Below, piece after piece: positions 21,521 to 32,353 of a stretch of 64,000 nucleotides of DNA (positions within the stretch are counted from its first letter, which is position 1; each line of letters starts with the position of its first letter). The stretch is from Blasia pusilla (lineage: Eukaryota; Marchantiophyta; Marchantiopsida; Blasiales), in NCBI GenBank assembly GCA_050084515.1, contig CM114272.1, forward strand, positions 41,354,001-41,418,000. Reading direction: 5' to 3'. The translations under genes were made by a program, and so were the position numbers. The notes below the pieces were generated by a model that saw nothing but the letters and a program-made list of their open reading frames with translations, did no database searches and was not told where the DNA came from.

Positions 21521-22720
21521 ATGGGGAGACAGCCGCTCAGTGATATCACAAATACAGCGATGTCAAGTAGGCATGTGAACGTACAAAAGAACCCTTCTCT
21601 GATGTAAGCACCTCGCTTTACATTTGCATAATGACGACTTCTATGATACTTTTGTCAGATATGTACGTTGATCATGTGTTCTAACCCAATTTTTGGACAG
21701 ACTTCCCATTCCATCAAATCCTACGGATTTGCGAGACTTCCGAAAATTGATGTATGCGAGCGCACAACAAAAAAGACGTATCCGTCGTAACGACATTCTA
21801 GCGCAACAAACAAACATGGAAGATGAATTCCTTGTCGAGACATCTCCAACCTAAGTTTACTCAACTCATCATCATTTAGCAAGCCCAAATTTCTATCTTC
21901 CATAGTCCCAACTTCTAATATCATTTGCTTTGCTTCTTCAATTGTTGTGTTATTCCAGACTTCCCATTCCATTGAATCCTATCGATATACGTGATTTCTA
22001 GAAGGTTGCACGTGGTGAGGCCCAAAAATGAAAACGTGCCATTCGTGCGGATAAAATGGAAGGTCTTAAAGAAAAAAAGAGGAAAAGAAGGAAAGCGCTC
22101 CATGTTCAAGCTGAGCCTCCTTTGGTAGTCGAGGTTGTTCCAACTATTCCAATTATGGAGATTTTGACTCAAATCATAAGATATCTATCCTACTTTTTTT
22201 ATCCTCATTCGAGATCGGCCATATATGATTTATGTCTATTGTTTATAATATATGTACATTGTTTCTTCAGGCCTTCCAATGCGAATGGAGTGATGTTGGG
22301 AGAAAATCAAGAAGTTCATCTTCGATCCCCATAAGATATTTACGTACCGCCAAGACGAAAACTCTAGTTATCTACCTCTGCATTCCATGAAGTTATTGAG
22401 AATCCTTCTACGATCGAGCCAACTACTTATGTAACACCAAGGGTTGAGTTACCTACCACTCTCCCTATTCCGGGTGAACTATTGGAAGGTGTACATGAAG
22501 TGCTTGAGAATACTTCCACTCTTTCCCATCTTGGGGATGAAGTAATGTCAAGAGTAGGTCATGTGTCTTCCACCTCTAATGGAGTTGTGTTACCTATAGA
22601 AAGTACCCTAGTACCAAATGTTTCTATAATTCATCAGGTGTCTAATGTTGATAGGATAGTAAGTGTAAATTCCTTACTTAATCTTGCAAGGAGACAAAAT
22701 TTCCAAGAAAGTGATATTAG
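21521..22720 (+). pseudogene. Helitron 5' exons with a tandemly duplicated exon
   Basis: ATG 21521 opens MGRQPLSDITNTAMSS. After CTGAT a GTAAGC donor (21604) starts an intron ending TTTTGGACAG at 21700. The next exon begins ACTTCCCATTCCATC (21701) and reads LPIPSNPTDLRDFRKL. A second copy of the same acceptor and exon start (TTATTCCAG then ACTTCCCATTCCATT, 21959) reads LPIPLNPIDIRDF, then a basic stretch LKEKKRKRRKALH. A third likely acceptor, TTCTTCAGG, is at about 22268. From 22482 an open frame of moderate quality leads to the Helitron_like_N block. Such basic repeats precede the zinc finger in many RepHel genes; stops make this non-functional. Confidence 0.6.
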
Positions 22721-23720
22721 GAAGTTGCGATTACACAGGAGTTTGAGTCCTACCAGCGGTCGTCATACATTGGGTTCTATGACAGAAATATGCCCATCAT
22801 GTTGTGCCTTATATTGGAAATGTGAAATGGTGAAAGGTATATGGCATGTGTTGTGGCCATGAGAGAATATAGTTGCCCCTCTTGAAATTTTCTCCTCCGT
22901 TTCTGAAATCTTTGATTTTGGGTGTTGGTCCTAGAAGTCTTCATTTCCTTAAACATGCTAGAGCTTACAATTCCGCGCTTCAACTTGCATCTACTAGTGT
23001 GCACGTAAATGAACAAGTTGGCGGCATTGGACACTTCAGGATCCAAGGAGGGATCTACCATTCTATTGGACCCTTATATCTTCATAAAGGGGAGCATCCC
23101 CAATTTGCTCAACTCTATATTCATGATACTGCAAATGAATTGGAGAATTGTGGAAGAGTTATGTCTAGATCTTCAGATCTTAACATGGATATCTTGAAAG
23201 GGCTACAAGACATGTTGCATGAATGCAATCCATATGTGAAGATCTTTCGTCATATGGCATATGAAGCAAGTGATCTTAATATGTAGATAATTCTCAAGGC
23301 AAGTAAGAGAGGTTTTGATGCAAACCGTTATAACTTACCAACTACTTTTGAGGTTGCGGCAATTTTACCAAGTGATGGAAGTGAACACGTTGAACATCGT
23401 GATATCGTTGTAGGACTACATGGAGGAGGAGTGAAGCGCATATTTGACCTCAATGAAGCATATATTCCATTACACTTTGTTCTATTATTTATCTATGGTG
23501 AAGGAGGGTGGCATGTTGGAATACCCTGTGGGAGACTTGAAGGGACTCGGAGACCCAAACATCTAGGTCATGTTACTCATGGGGAGGAGGGACATATTTC
23601 CGCTTCACATGATAGTATGCAGGAGGAAAGAATTGATGTTGATAATGTTGTGGAAAGAAGGTCAAAGATTGTTACGGCCTTACAATTTGCATGTTTTCGA
23701 CTTCAAACGCAGATTGGAGA
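22721..23720 (+). pseudogene. Helitron_like_N domain
   Basis: A cysteine-rich start, ICPSCCALYWKCE (about 22788-22826), is followed by LPLLKFSPPFLKSL (about 22872-22913), then HARAYNSALQLASTSVHVNE (about 22955), GGIYHSIGPLYLHKGEHPQF (about 23049-23108), AQLYIHDTANELENC, and after a stop at 23284, RGFDANRYNLPTTFEVAAIL and HRDIVVGLHGGGVKRI. These are the standard order and spacing of the N-terminal domain of Helitron replication proteins. The frame runs to FRLQTQIGD, where the solo LTR enters. Removing the LTR plus one target copy continues the frame as GGENDNRLLRF. Confidence 0.9.
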
Positions 23721-25019
23721 TGTGATACCCACAATTTTTTACTTTTGAGATTTATACCTTTTGATTCAAGGAATGAAGACTCTATGAAGTAAAGGTTGTA
23801 TATACAACACTGTTTTTGATATTATGTTTGTGTATTGGAAGAATGAGTAATATTGAAATGGATCACGAAGCTCCTAGGACAAGGAAGAGAGGTGGAAAAT
23901 CAAGGATTTACCTTAGAGGAGAGGGAAATGCGGTAACAAAGTCTAAAGAATAAGAGCAAAGCTTGGAAAAGACAACAAAGCCTTATTAAGAACTTGTTTA
24001 TGAAGTGCTTCGCTCTTGAACGAAGCATGATGAAGAAAAAGAGGAAGAAGTACTTCACTCTTCAACGAAGCACGAAGAACGAAGCACTTGGAAAAAGCAC
24101 GAAGAATGCAACGCTTTGTCTTGAGACCAAGAGGAAGAGCTTTGTCCTCAAAGGAAGAAGAAGAGGTTCAGACTTTGCAATGAAGCTAAGACCCGACGTG
24201 ATTTCAAGCGGCACATTGTTAGAACAGTTAGGCTAGGAGGAGGCGTGACTTTTTGGACCAAATAGGAAGTTAGGATAGTTACGCCCTGCGGATTCATAGC
24301 GATCATAGGAAAAGATAAGAGAACCGTAGATCAAGGTAGTTACAAACTCTCAATAGACACTAGATTCCTAAGAGACGCTTCAGATCTTTGGACCTACTAC
24401 TATCTCAGAAGATATTTAAGAATCATGAAAGTAGCTATCATCATTATTCTTTCACGAAGTCCTTATGCTATAGGAATGGTCTGAGCAAGAGAGTAGTACC
24501 CTCTCAAGCTTGTATACACTTTGAAGCTTTCTCATTCTTGATGGAGTAGTAAAGAACTCATTTCTTCAATCTGATGTGCAATGCATATGTTTGAGAATTC
24601 TTGTTGGGTCTGCAGAGTGAAGACTGGATCAGGAGAACACTTTCATCATTAGAATAATCAACATTGAGTTGTAAGAAATTTGTTTGACAAAGAGTAGCCT
24701 ACCTAGACAGATTGAGTTCCGAAAGTAGGAGAAGCCAGCTTCTTGTTGAGGTCTCTATGAGGTTCTTTGATGTTGAGTGAAGATCTACCTGAGCTTGAAT
24801 GCAATACCACTGGAGAGAATCGAGGAAAGAAATCTTGGTACTAATAGAGAGAAGAATACCATGATAAGTGATTGAATCCGAATTGTACAGACTTAACTAC
24901 AACTATTGCAAGATAAATACCATCTTGAACTCTCTTTTCACATAATTATGATCCTCTTGGGGATCGAACTTATTAAATTACTATAAAAAGACCAATTTTT
25001 ATACTTCTTGTACATTATA
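23721..25019 (+). mobile_element. Solo LTR of Gypsy family B, inside Helitron ORF
   Basis: It starts TGTGATACCCACAATTTTT and ends CTTGTACATTATA (expected ACA). The flanks GGAGA (23716-23720) and GGAGG (25020-25024) are a 5-bp duplication with one mismatch. Internal blocks (CACGAAGCTCCTAGGACAAG, GGGGATCGAACT) match the full element's LTRs at 44244 and 53746. It resembles the LTR at 1-751 even more closely, so two B subfamilies are present. It is rich in CGAAGC and GAAGC words between about 24000 and 24180. Confidence 0.92.
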
Positions 25020-27020
25020 GGAGGTGAAAATGACAATCGGTTATTGAGATTTAGTTGACTTACTCAAGAATATATGGTTGACCTTTATGCCACTGTAGAG
25101 ATGCAAAGATTATCATGGGTCCGATTAAATCAGAAGGAGTTGAGGGCTGATTTATATCAAGGTTTAAAGGATGTCATGCATTGACATGATGTTGATAGTA
25201 GAAGGTTTGGGAGCCGCATAGTATTACCCTCTTCTTTTAGTGAAGGGCCATGTCATATGCATCAATTGTATTAGGATGCAATGGAAATCGTGAAATAGTT
25301 GGGAAAGCGTGACTACTTTTTAACCATGACATACAATCCGAAGTGGGAGGAGATTACATCTGCCTTATTACCCGGTCAATCAGATGCGGATTGACCTGAT
25401 TTGGTCGTGTGAGTTTTTGAGAAGAAAAAGAAGGAGCTATTACAATTTATCATCGAAAAAAAATATTAGGTTGAGTTTTTGGATGCATCCATGTGGTAGA
25501 ATTCCAAAAAAGAGGTTTTCCATATGTTCATGTTCTTATTATTTTTGGTCTTAAGGATAAACCACGTACCACTTCTGATTATGATCGTATCATTTCAGCA
25601 AAAATCCTAGATCAATCTACCTATCCAAGGTTGTATTCTACTGTCGCTAATTGATGGTTCATGGTCCATGTGGACCATAAAATCCAAATATACCATGTAC
25701 ACACAAGGAAACAAAAAAGCGTACCAAAGGCTATCCCTAAAGCTTTTGTAGCCAACACGATAGAGACGGAAGATGGTTACCCGATCTGTCGCAAGTAAGG
25801 ATCTTTTGATCTTGTCTTTTCTTTATCATATTTTTATTGTAAGCCACATAACATCCATGTATTCATGATTTGTTATTGTTTTTTTAGATTGAAGAATGGG
25901 AGGGCAGTAACTAAGCACGAACATTGATTGGATAATTGTTGGGTTGTGCCCTACAATCCTAAGTTGTGTACCCTCTTTCAAATTGATCGTCACATTAATT
26001 TGGAGATCGCGAGTACTATTTCTGCCGTGAAGTACTTATAAAACTATGTATATAGGGGGTCCGACGCGGTGACATTTAAGGTTTCGAAAGATATGGATAC
26101 ATCCACCGCAATGGAAGTCATTGATGAGACATCGTCATATCTTGATGCGAGGTATGATGCTACTAATTGACGATTTTTTTTTAACCTTTGTGTTTCTAAA
26201 TATCTTTTAGAATCTCATTTAGGATCTTCTAATATATTCGACATTATTTTTCCACATATATATCTTCCTCAGAGGCATGTTGGCGACTCTTCAAGTTTAG
26301 TCTATATGCTAAACTTCCAAGTATTGTGCGATTAGCTATTCATCTTCCAAAGCAAAAAATGGTGTACTTCAATGATGCTGACGCTCCAGCACATGTTTTG
26401 CAACTAAATAAAGAGAAAACTCTATCATAATGGTTTGCAAATAATCTATCTAACTCCACTGCAGACAATTTCTATATATAGATTTTTCTTAATATTATCG
26501 TTTGACTAAAAAGAGATGGATTCGGAGGGTACAAAAAAGAAATGGTTGTGACCATCCTATTGGCCGGTTATACCTTACTCATCCAGGTGAATACCAAAAG
26601 TTTATCCTATGCTTTTTTTTGTACATTGGATTTCCCTCTTATATTCATTCATTCTAAAGTGAGTGAATGATTGTGGAAAGGGATGAGCTAATTTATTTCA
26701 CAAATGTATAGGTGAAGGAGAACGGCATTGATTGAGAATACTCCTCCATAATGTTCGAAGAGCAACTACATACGAATGTTTGAGAATTGTTGTTGGAGTA
26801 TTGTATCCAACATTCAAGGAGGTTGCAATCCAATTGGCACTCCTTGAGGATGATAGGGAAATGTTCTCCTGCTTTGAAGAAGCTTCTATGATCCGTATGG
26901 CTTCTACACTTCGCCGTCTATTTGCAATTATTCTAGCTTACAGCACATCTGCTCCACCTGGTACACTTTGGAGTGAATTCTTGGATCCCTTGGTATAAGA
27001 TCTCTTATATGAACGACATA
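25020..27020 (+). pseudogene. Helitron Rep (HUH endonuclease) domain
   Basis: Blocks in order: EYMVDLYATVEMQRLSWVR (about 25069), KELRADLYQGLKDV, ILPSSFSEGPCHMHQLY (about 25222-25270), DYFLTMTYNPKWEEI (about 25313-25352), LLPGQSDAD, then the catalytic region VVEFQKRGFPYVHVLIIF (about 25490-25547). The HUH motif has Tyr (25523-25525) in place of the first His; the second His (25529-25531) remains. An intron with GT at 25795 and AG at 25886-25887 (93 bp) lies between PICRK and LKNGRAVTKHEH. Another GT-AG interval (about 26152-26272) or insertion precedes EACWRLFKF. Then come LPSIVRLAIHLPKQKMVYF, RWIRRVQKRN, and GVLYPTFKEVAIQLALLEDD (about 26801-26860). Numerous TGA and TAG codons make it non-functional. 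Confidence 0.9.
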
Positions 27021-27074
27021 AGGTAAGAAATCATCACTGTCACTCCTTACATCATTCGTTTCCTTCCTCATAGT

Positions 27075-27386
27075 TGTGGAAAATTGCTAAAGCAGCATAA
27101 CTAGTGGAAAACAACTCTCACACTGACACACCACCATGAAGAACGAAATTTGCAATGAGAGAATGAGTGGAGGCTAGTCCCCTTCTCAATTATATAGGGT
27201 ATGTACAAGCAACCCTAACCCTAACCTTAACCATAGTCTCGAGTTAGATTAATTATGATTAACTAACCCTAGTTAAGATAATCGCGCTTAACTGACTAAC
27301 CAAGATTAAGCTTCCCTACTTCGTGTGAGTACCAAATGTAGCAATTAAGGTGTCTCATGAGCTTGATTGTAACTCAATCTTTAATA
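27075..27386 (-). repeat. 3' LTR of Copia copy 2
   Basis: 312 bp; on the plus strand it reads from TGTGGAAAATTGC to TCTTTAATA. It carries CCCTAACCCTAACCTTAACC, one telomere-like six-base unit more than the 5' LTR of the same element. A TATA-like box lies near 27190 (ATTATATAGGG on the plus strand). Confidence 0.9.
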
Positions 27387-28440
27387 CACTCCCTCAAGCT
27401 CATATCGATATCTCTAACGCCTAAATCATTTCTAAACGTCTCAAACTTATCTCTAGACAATGCCTTTGCAAAGATGTCAGCAATTTGCTGATCTATACCT
27501 ATGTACATAAGATTGATTTCTCTTGCAAGCACTTTCTGTATGATAAAATGATAGTGCATCTCAATATGCTTTGTATAAGCATGAAACACAAGGTTACTAG
27601 CAAGCTTGATGCTACTAATATTGTCTGCATATATTACACTAGGTCCTAAGCTATTAACATCAATCTCAACAAGTAATCGATGAAGCCATACCGCCTCACA
27701 TGTTGCATTGGTTGCTCCTCTATACTCGGCCTCTGTTGAAGATAAAGCAACTGTTGGTTGCTTTTTTGAAGCCCAACTTATAGTTGCGCTTCCCAAGATA
27801 AATGAATAACCAAATGTGGAATGTCGATTATACACGCTTCTTGCCCAATCAACATCAATGAATCCCTGCAATTGAGAACTCGGAGAAGGTTCAAATTGAA
27901 GCCCGAATTGAATAGAGAATTTCACATACCGCATAATCTTCCTCAAAGCATCAAGGTGAGGTTTTTGAGATGCTTGCATAAATTGGCTCATTAGGCCAAC
28001 AAAATAACTCAAATCTGATCTAGTTATAGTTAGATCGATCAAACTTCCAACCATGCGCCTGTACATATTAGAATCTACAAGCAACTCTCCTTCATCCACT
28101 CTTAGCTTCACACTCTGGTCCAAAGGTGTAGAGATTGGCTTAGAAGCCGTCATACCATATTTTGAAAGCATATGAAGAGCATATTGTCGTTGTAGTAATC
28201 ACATGCTCTCTCCAACCTTGATAAACTCAATACCAAGGAAGTACTTGAGTTCTCCTAAGTCCTTCATATCAAAGTTTTCTTGTAACTTAAGCTTGACTTG
28301 TTGGACCATTTCTTTAGTACTCCCAGTAATCAAGAGATTATCAACATATAACACAATGAGAACCATATGATCTTGTCCTCTCAAGACATATAAGGAGGAG
28401 TCAGAATCACATATCCTAAAACCCAATTCTTGTAGGACGT
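27374..28440 (-). pseudogene. Copia copy 2 RT C-terminus and RNase H
   Basis: From 28440 downwards: FRICDSDSSLYVLRGQDH, then VLYVDNLLITGS. The RT motif is again YVDN, with the Asn codon AAT on the minus strand at 28337-28339. DLGELKYFLGIEF follows. From 28171 to 27374 a clean 265-codon frame covers LSKYGMTASKPISTPL, FIDVDWARSVYNRHSTFGY, SWASKKQPTVALSSTEAEY and IADIFAKALSRDKFE. RNase H is almost intact apart from substitutions. A stop at 28201-28199 separates the two parts. Confidence 0.88.
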
Positions 28441-30800
28441 ATGTAATCTTGCCATACTAAGCTCTTGGAGCTTTTCTGAGCCCGTATAGAGCTTTCTTCT
28501 ACCTGCATACGTGAAATGGAAACTTGGGATGCTTGTATCTAGGTGGTTGAGTCATATTTACCTCCTCGTATAGATCTCCATTCAAAAAGGCATTCTTAAC
28601 GTCCATGTGATATAATCTCCACTTCTTACTTACTACAACTACAACCACTGTTCTCGTAGTCGCCATCTTTGCAACATGGCTAAATATTTCCTCATAATCA
28701 ATGCCATATTGTTATGCATAGCCCTTAGCCACCAATCTCACTTTGTATCTGTTATTTTGTACCATCTTGATTGCGCTTGATTTTGTAAACCCATTTGCAA
28801 CCAATAGCTTTCTTACCGGAAGGTATATCAACCAACTCTCATGTGTGTTGATGTCTTAATGCAGCAAGCTCTTCCTCCATAGCTTCAATCCATTCGACTT
28901 TACTTGCAGCTTCTTCAAAATAACTCGGCTCCTGTTCTTGAAGGGTAGTCATCATATATGCATGATATGTCACAAGGAAATCTTTATTTATGAATCTATG
29001 AACTGGATGTGTAACTCTACTTGATCTACGAAGTTGTTGTTCAGAGGTAGATGCCTCTGACACCTGACTTGAGCTCTGACTAGTGTCAACAGACTGAATA
29101 CATGCTCTTGCCGTCCATGGACTTACAAATTTAACTGATGAATCTAGGACCTCTCCTAATCTTGCACTAGTACTTGGGGAAGCTGAAGACAATGTTTGTT
29201 GGTTTACAAACATATTCTCCCCCTGAACAGACAAGTTTAGAGGTGGAATAGGCTTAGTTGGAGCATACCATGACTTTAGCTCATCAAAGACAACATCTTG
29301 ACTAATAATTAGTTTCCTAGAGGATGGAATGTAGCACTTATATCCCTTAGTTCCATCAGCATAGCCAATAAAGATACATCTTTTAAACTTGGGGTCTAAT
29401 TTCTGACGTCTCTCAAAAGGAACATGAGCATAACAAATAAAGCCAAATACTTTCAAGAAGGAAAAATCATGTTTACTTCCTTTGAAGACTTCGAATGGAG
29501 TTTTATCATGAACTCCTGCTATTGAAGTTCGGTTGATTAAGAAGACTGCACATACTACAACCTCTGCCCAATACACCTTAGGCACGTTCTTCTCATTTAG
29601 CATAGCTCGTGCCGCTTCAACAATATGTCGATTCTTCCTTTCAGCCTCTCCATTTTATTATGGCAAGTCACTTGATGTTGGATGTCATTCTGACGTAAAT
29701 AGTCATCAAACTCTGTTGAAAGATACTCTCCTCCTCTATCACAACACAATTTCAGAATGTGTTCTCTAGTCTGCTTCTCTACTAGAATTGTGAATGTTTG
29801 GAACATTGAGAATACCTCTCACTTGGCTTTCAGAAAGTATACCCATATATACCTAGAGAAGTCATCAATAAATGAAACAAAGTACTGGCAACCACTAAAG
29901 CTATATTGTGATGCTATCCACACATCATTGTGGATCAACTCCAATATCTTGGATGCTCTTCTATTTTGCTTTGGAAAAGGAAATCTGGCTTGTTTTCCAA
30001 ATTGGCGAGCACGACATACCTCTAACATAGCAGGACTCGCTAATTTAGGGAGTCCTAATACTATCTTAGATGATGAAAGACTCCGTAATCTTTGAAGATT
30101 TGTATGTTCAATTATTTTATGCCACACATTTAGATCTGTGACTTGTTGGCCAGTTTGACCATACATTGATGTTTGAATCTCTAGCATAGAAACATCTAAT
30201 TTGAACATTCTGCCAGATCTAGTTCCTTTGGCTATCATAGTCTGGTCATCCATTATTTCAATGAAACAACCATCTGTGTTAAACTTCACTTGATAATCTT
30301 ATTCTACTATCTATTCTACAGAGATCAGGTTTCTTGCAATGGTAGGAACATAGAGAACATTTCCAAGAGCACAAAGACCATCTGATGTTATTGGTACTTT
30401 ATCGGTATGCTTGATATGATGTTGAGTGTCAACTCTTGTGAACACAATTGCAGGATCTTTCATTGGCTCCAAACTACTGAACCATTTAGCCTTTGAGATC
30501 ATATGATTTGATGCACCAGAGTCAATGTACGAATATGTTATCGAGTCTTTCTTGACCATTGCTCCCATATGATGAGTCATGACCAAGAGATGCTCCATTT
30601 GTGAATGTTGTTGTTCTTGGTACTGCTCTTGGTGTTGTTGCTCTACATAGTTTTGTTGCTGTAAGACTTCTATTCTCATATCTCCCTTCTTCTTGAAGCA
30701 AAACTTTGCATAGTAACCCTTTATCCCATAATAATTGCAAGATCCAGGGACCCTCTGGTGTTGACCTTGACCCCAACGGTTTCCACCATCACCACCTTGT
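28441..30800 (-). pseudogene. Copia copy 2 protease, integrase and RT N-terminus
   Basis: Reading downwards from 30800: a degraded CCHC knuckle (CNYYGIKGYYAKFC, one His replaced by Tyr), the protease motif YIDSGASNHMI (about 30540-30505), integrase VWHKIIEHTNLQRL with a degraded HHCC finger (CRARQFGKQ), HNDVWIASQ and FIDDFSRYIWVYF. The catalytic Glu region is scrambled by deletion (KMERLKGRIDILLKR, about 29655-29610). A 254-codon frame at 29603-28839 covers NVPKVYWAEVVVCAVFLINR to [14 protein letters not shown] blocks around 28800-28450 are broken by frameshifts. The order and residues match copy 1. Confidence 0.87.
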
Positions 30801-31560
30801 GATTGTGTGTGGTATTGGTTCGTAGTTGATTGAGTGACATTATATTGAGTGCCTCTTCCTCCATATGCTTCATATCCACCACAACCACGGAAGTTTCTGC
30901 CACGATCCCTGCCTCTGTTTGATCCATAACCTGCAAATAGCGCACTCTCTTGCAGATTAGTTGCCTATTAGGCGCATTTCTTCACTGATTAACAAAGACA
31001 CTAACTTTAGAAAGGTTGGATACTTCTCTTGCATAGAGATAGAGGTCTCAAAGGACTTGTAATCCTTTGGAAGGCTTTGAAGAGTGGACAAAATCAGATC
31101 ATCATCTTCTATTGTCACTCCAATGCTATTCAACTAATCAACAATATGTCTGATACCCAAAATATAATCATTGATGCTCTACAATCCTTTCCTCACTTTG
31201 TTCAATTGTTGTTTCAATTGAAGCTTTATGGCCTTTGTAGATGTCTGAAACAACTTTTCCAATGCATCCTAGGTCTCCTTTGGAGTATCAACATCTTGAA
31301 TGTGACTCATCATTGGCGAACTGATCGTTATTGAAATAAAGTGGATTACTTGCCTTGCACGTTTATTCCGGCGTAAATATTCAAGTGTGTTGAGTCACCT
31401 TTTGGCTTGGCCTTATCACCTGTGACAAGCTTCCATAGTTCTTGACCCATGAGAAATTGCGAAACTTCAAGACATTGTAATTTTGCTTCTCTAGCTTTTC
31501 GCTTATGATTGCTGTTGAGGAATACTCTATGACGAATAATTTCACTCACAAAAATATAAT
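30801..31560 (-). pseudogene. Copia copy 2 Gag region
   Basis: Gly/Arg-rich GRDRGRNFRGCGGYEAYGG (about 30915-30860) and QFLMGQELWKLVTGDKAKPK (about 31460-31400) match copy 1 Gag. The ATG region around 31530 is altered: the YYVWKFRMK motif is lost and replaced by a frame-shifted reading. Multiple stops. Confidence 0.8.
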
Positions 31561-32042
31561 TTCAGGCTCTCCTACTGCTCCAATTGAAGCATAGATCACT
31601 CCTACATAGTAATCGATCTGAAATTTGCCAAAATTGATTAACTGTATGAAAGAACTAGTCGAAATTGGCCTGTAGAGAGCAAACTCCACAACTTTTCTTC
31701 ACTAATTGCACTTTTCTATACTGAAATTGCTACTACATGAGCTCAGAATGTCAAAATCAATCGATTTTGGATGCGTTGGAAAGCTCTCAACGAGCTCTAA
31801 AATACGGCTAGAACTAGATTTTGGTTTCTTTCTCGCGGAAGCAGATCTAGAATATCGACCGGGAAAGCCCTCAAAACCACCTCTAAAGTTTTATCGCCGT
31901 CACAGCTCCATCCGAAATCTGCACCCATTGAGCTCCGAACAAAATTTCCGTCTCCCAAACTGAAGTTGTGCCTTCTCTTGCCTCTCTTCTCTCCTCAAAC
32001 ACCAAGAATTTCAAGTGATGTTCTCCTATTGCTCTAATACCA

Positions 32043-32348
32043 TGTGGAAAATTGCTAAAGAAGCATAATTGGTGGGAAACGGCTCTCACACTCACACGCC
32101 ATCATGGAGAAAAAAATTTGCAATAAGAGAATGAATGGAGGCTCGTCCCCATCTCAATTATATAGGATATGTACAAGCAACCCTAACCTTAACCATAGTC
32201 TCGAGTTAGATTAATTATGATTAACTTACCCTAGTTAAGATAATCGCGCTTAACTGACTAACCAAGATTAAGCTTCCCTACTTCGTGTGAGTACCAAACG
32301 TAGCAGTTCAGGTGTCTCATGAGCTTGATTGTAACTTAATCTTTAATA
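32043..32348 (-). repeat. 5' LTR of Copia copy 2
   Basis: 306 bp, directly adjacent to the primer site at 32031-32042. It is six bases shorter than its partner because one CCCTAA unit of the telomere-like tract is missing. Confidence 0.9.
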
Positions 32349-32353
32349 ATAGT

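Larger units (their letters stand above)
27075..32348 (-). mobile_element. Copia-type LTR retrotransposon, copy 2
   Basis: A perfect 5-bp target duplication ATAGT (27070-27074 and 32349-32353) flanks the element. The 3' LTR is 27075-27386 (312 bp) and the 5' LTR 32043-32348 (306 bp). The primer site is at 32031-32042 (TGGTATTAGAGC on the minus strand). It is the same family as 4454-10789 but lacks the solo LTR, so it shows the uninterrupted RT sequence. It sits in a likely intron of the Helitron gene, after LLYERHK and its GTAAGA donor. Length 5274 bp. Confidence 0.95.

Noticed and set aside
24000-24180. GAAGC-rich block as a CRISPR-like or satellite array
   Set aside because: Spacing is irregular, there are no spacers of constant length, and it is part of a retroelement LTR.
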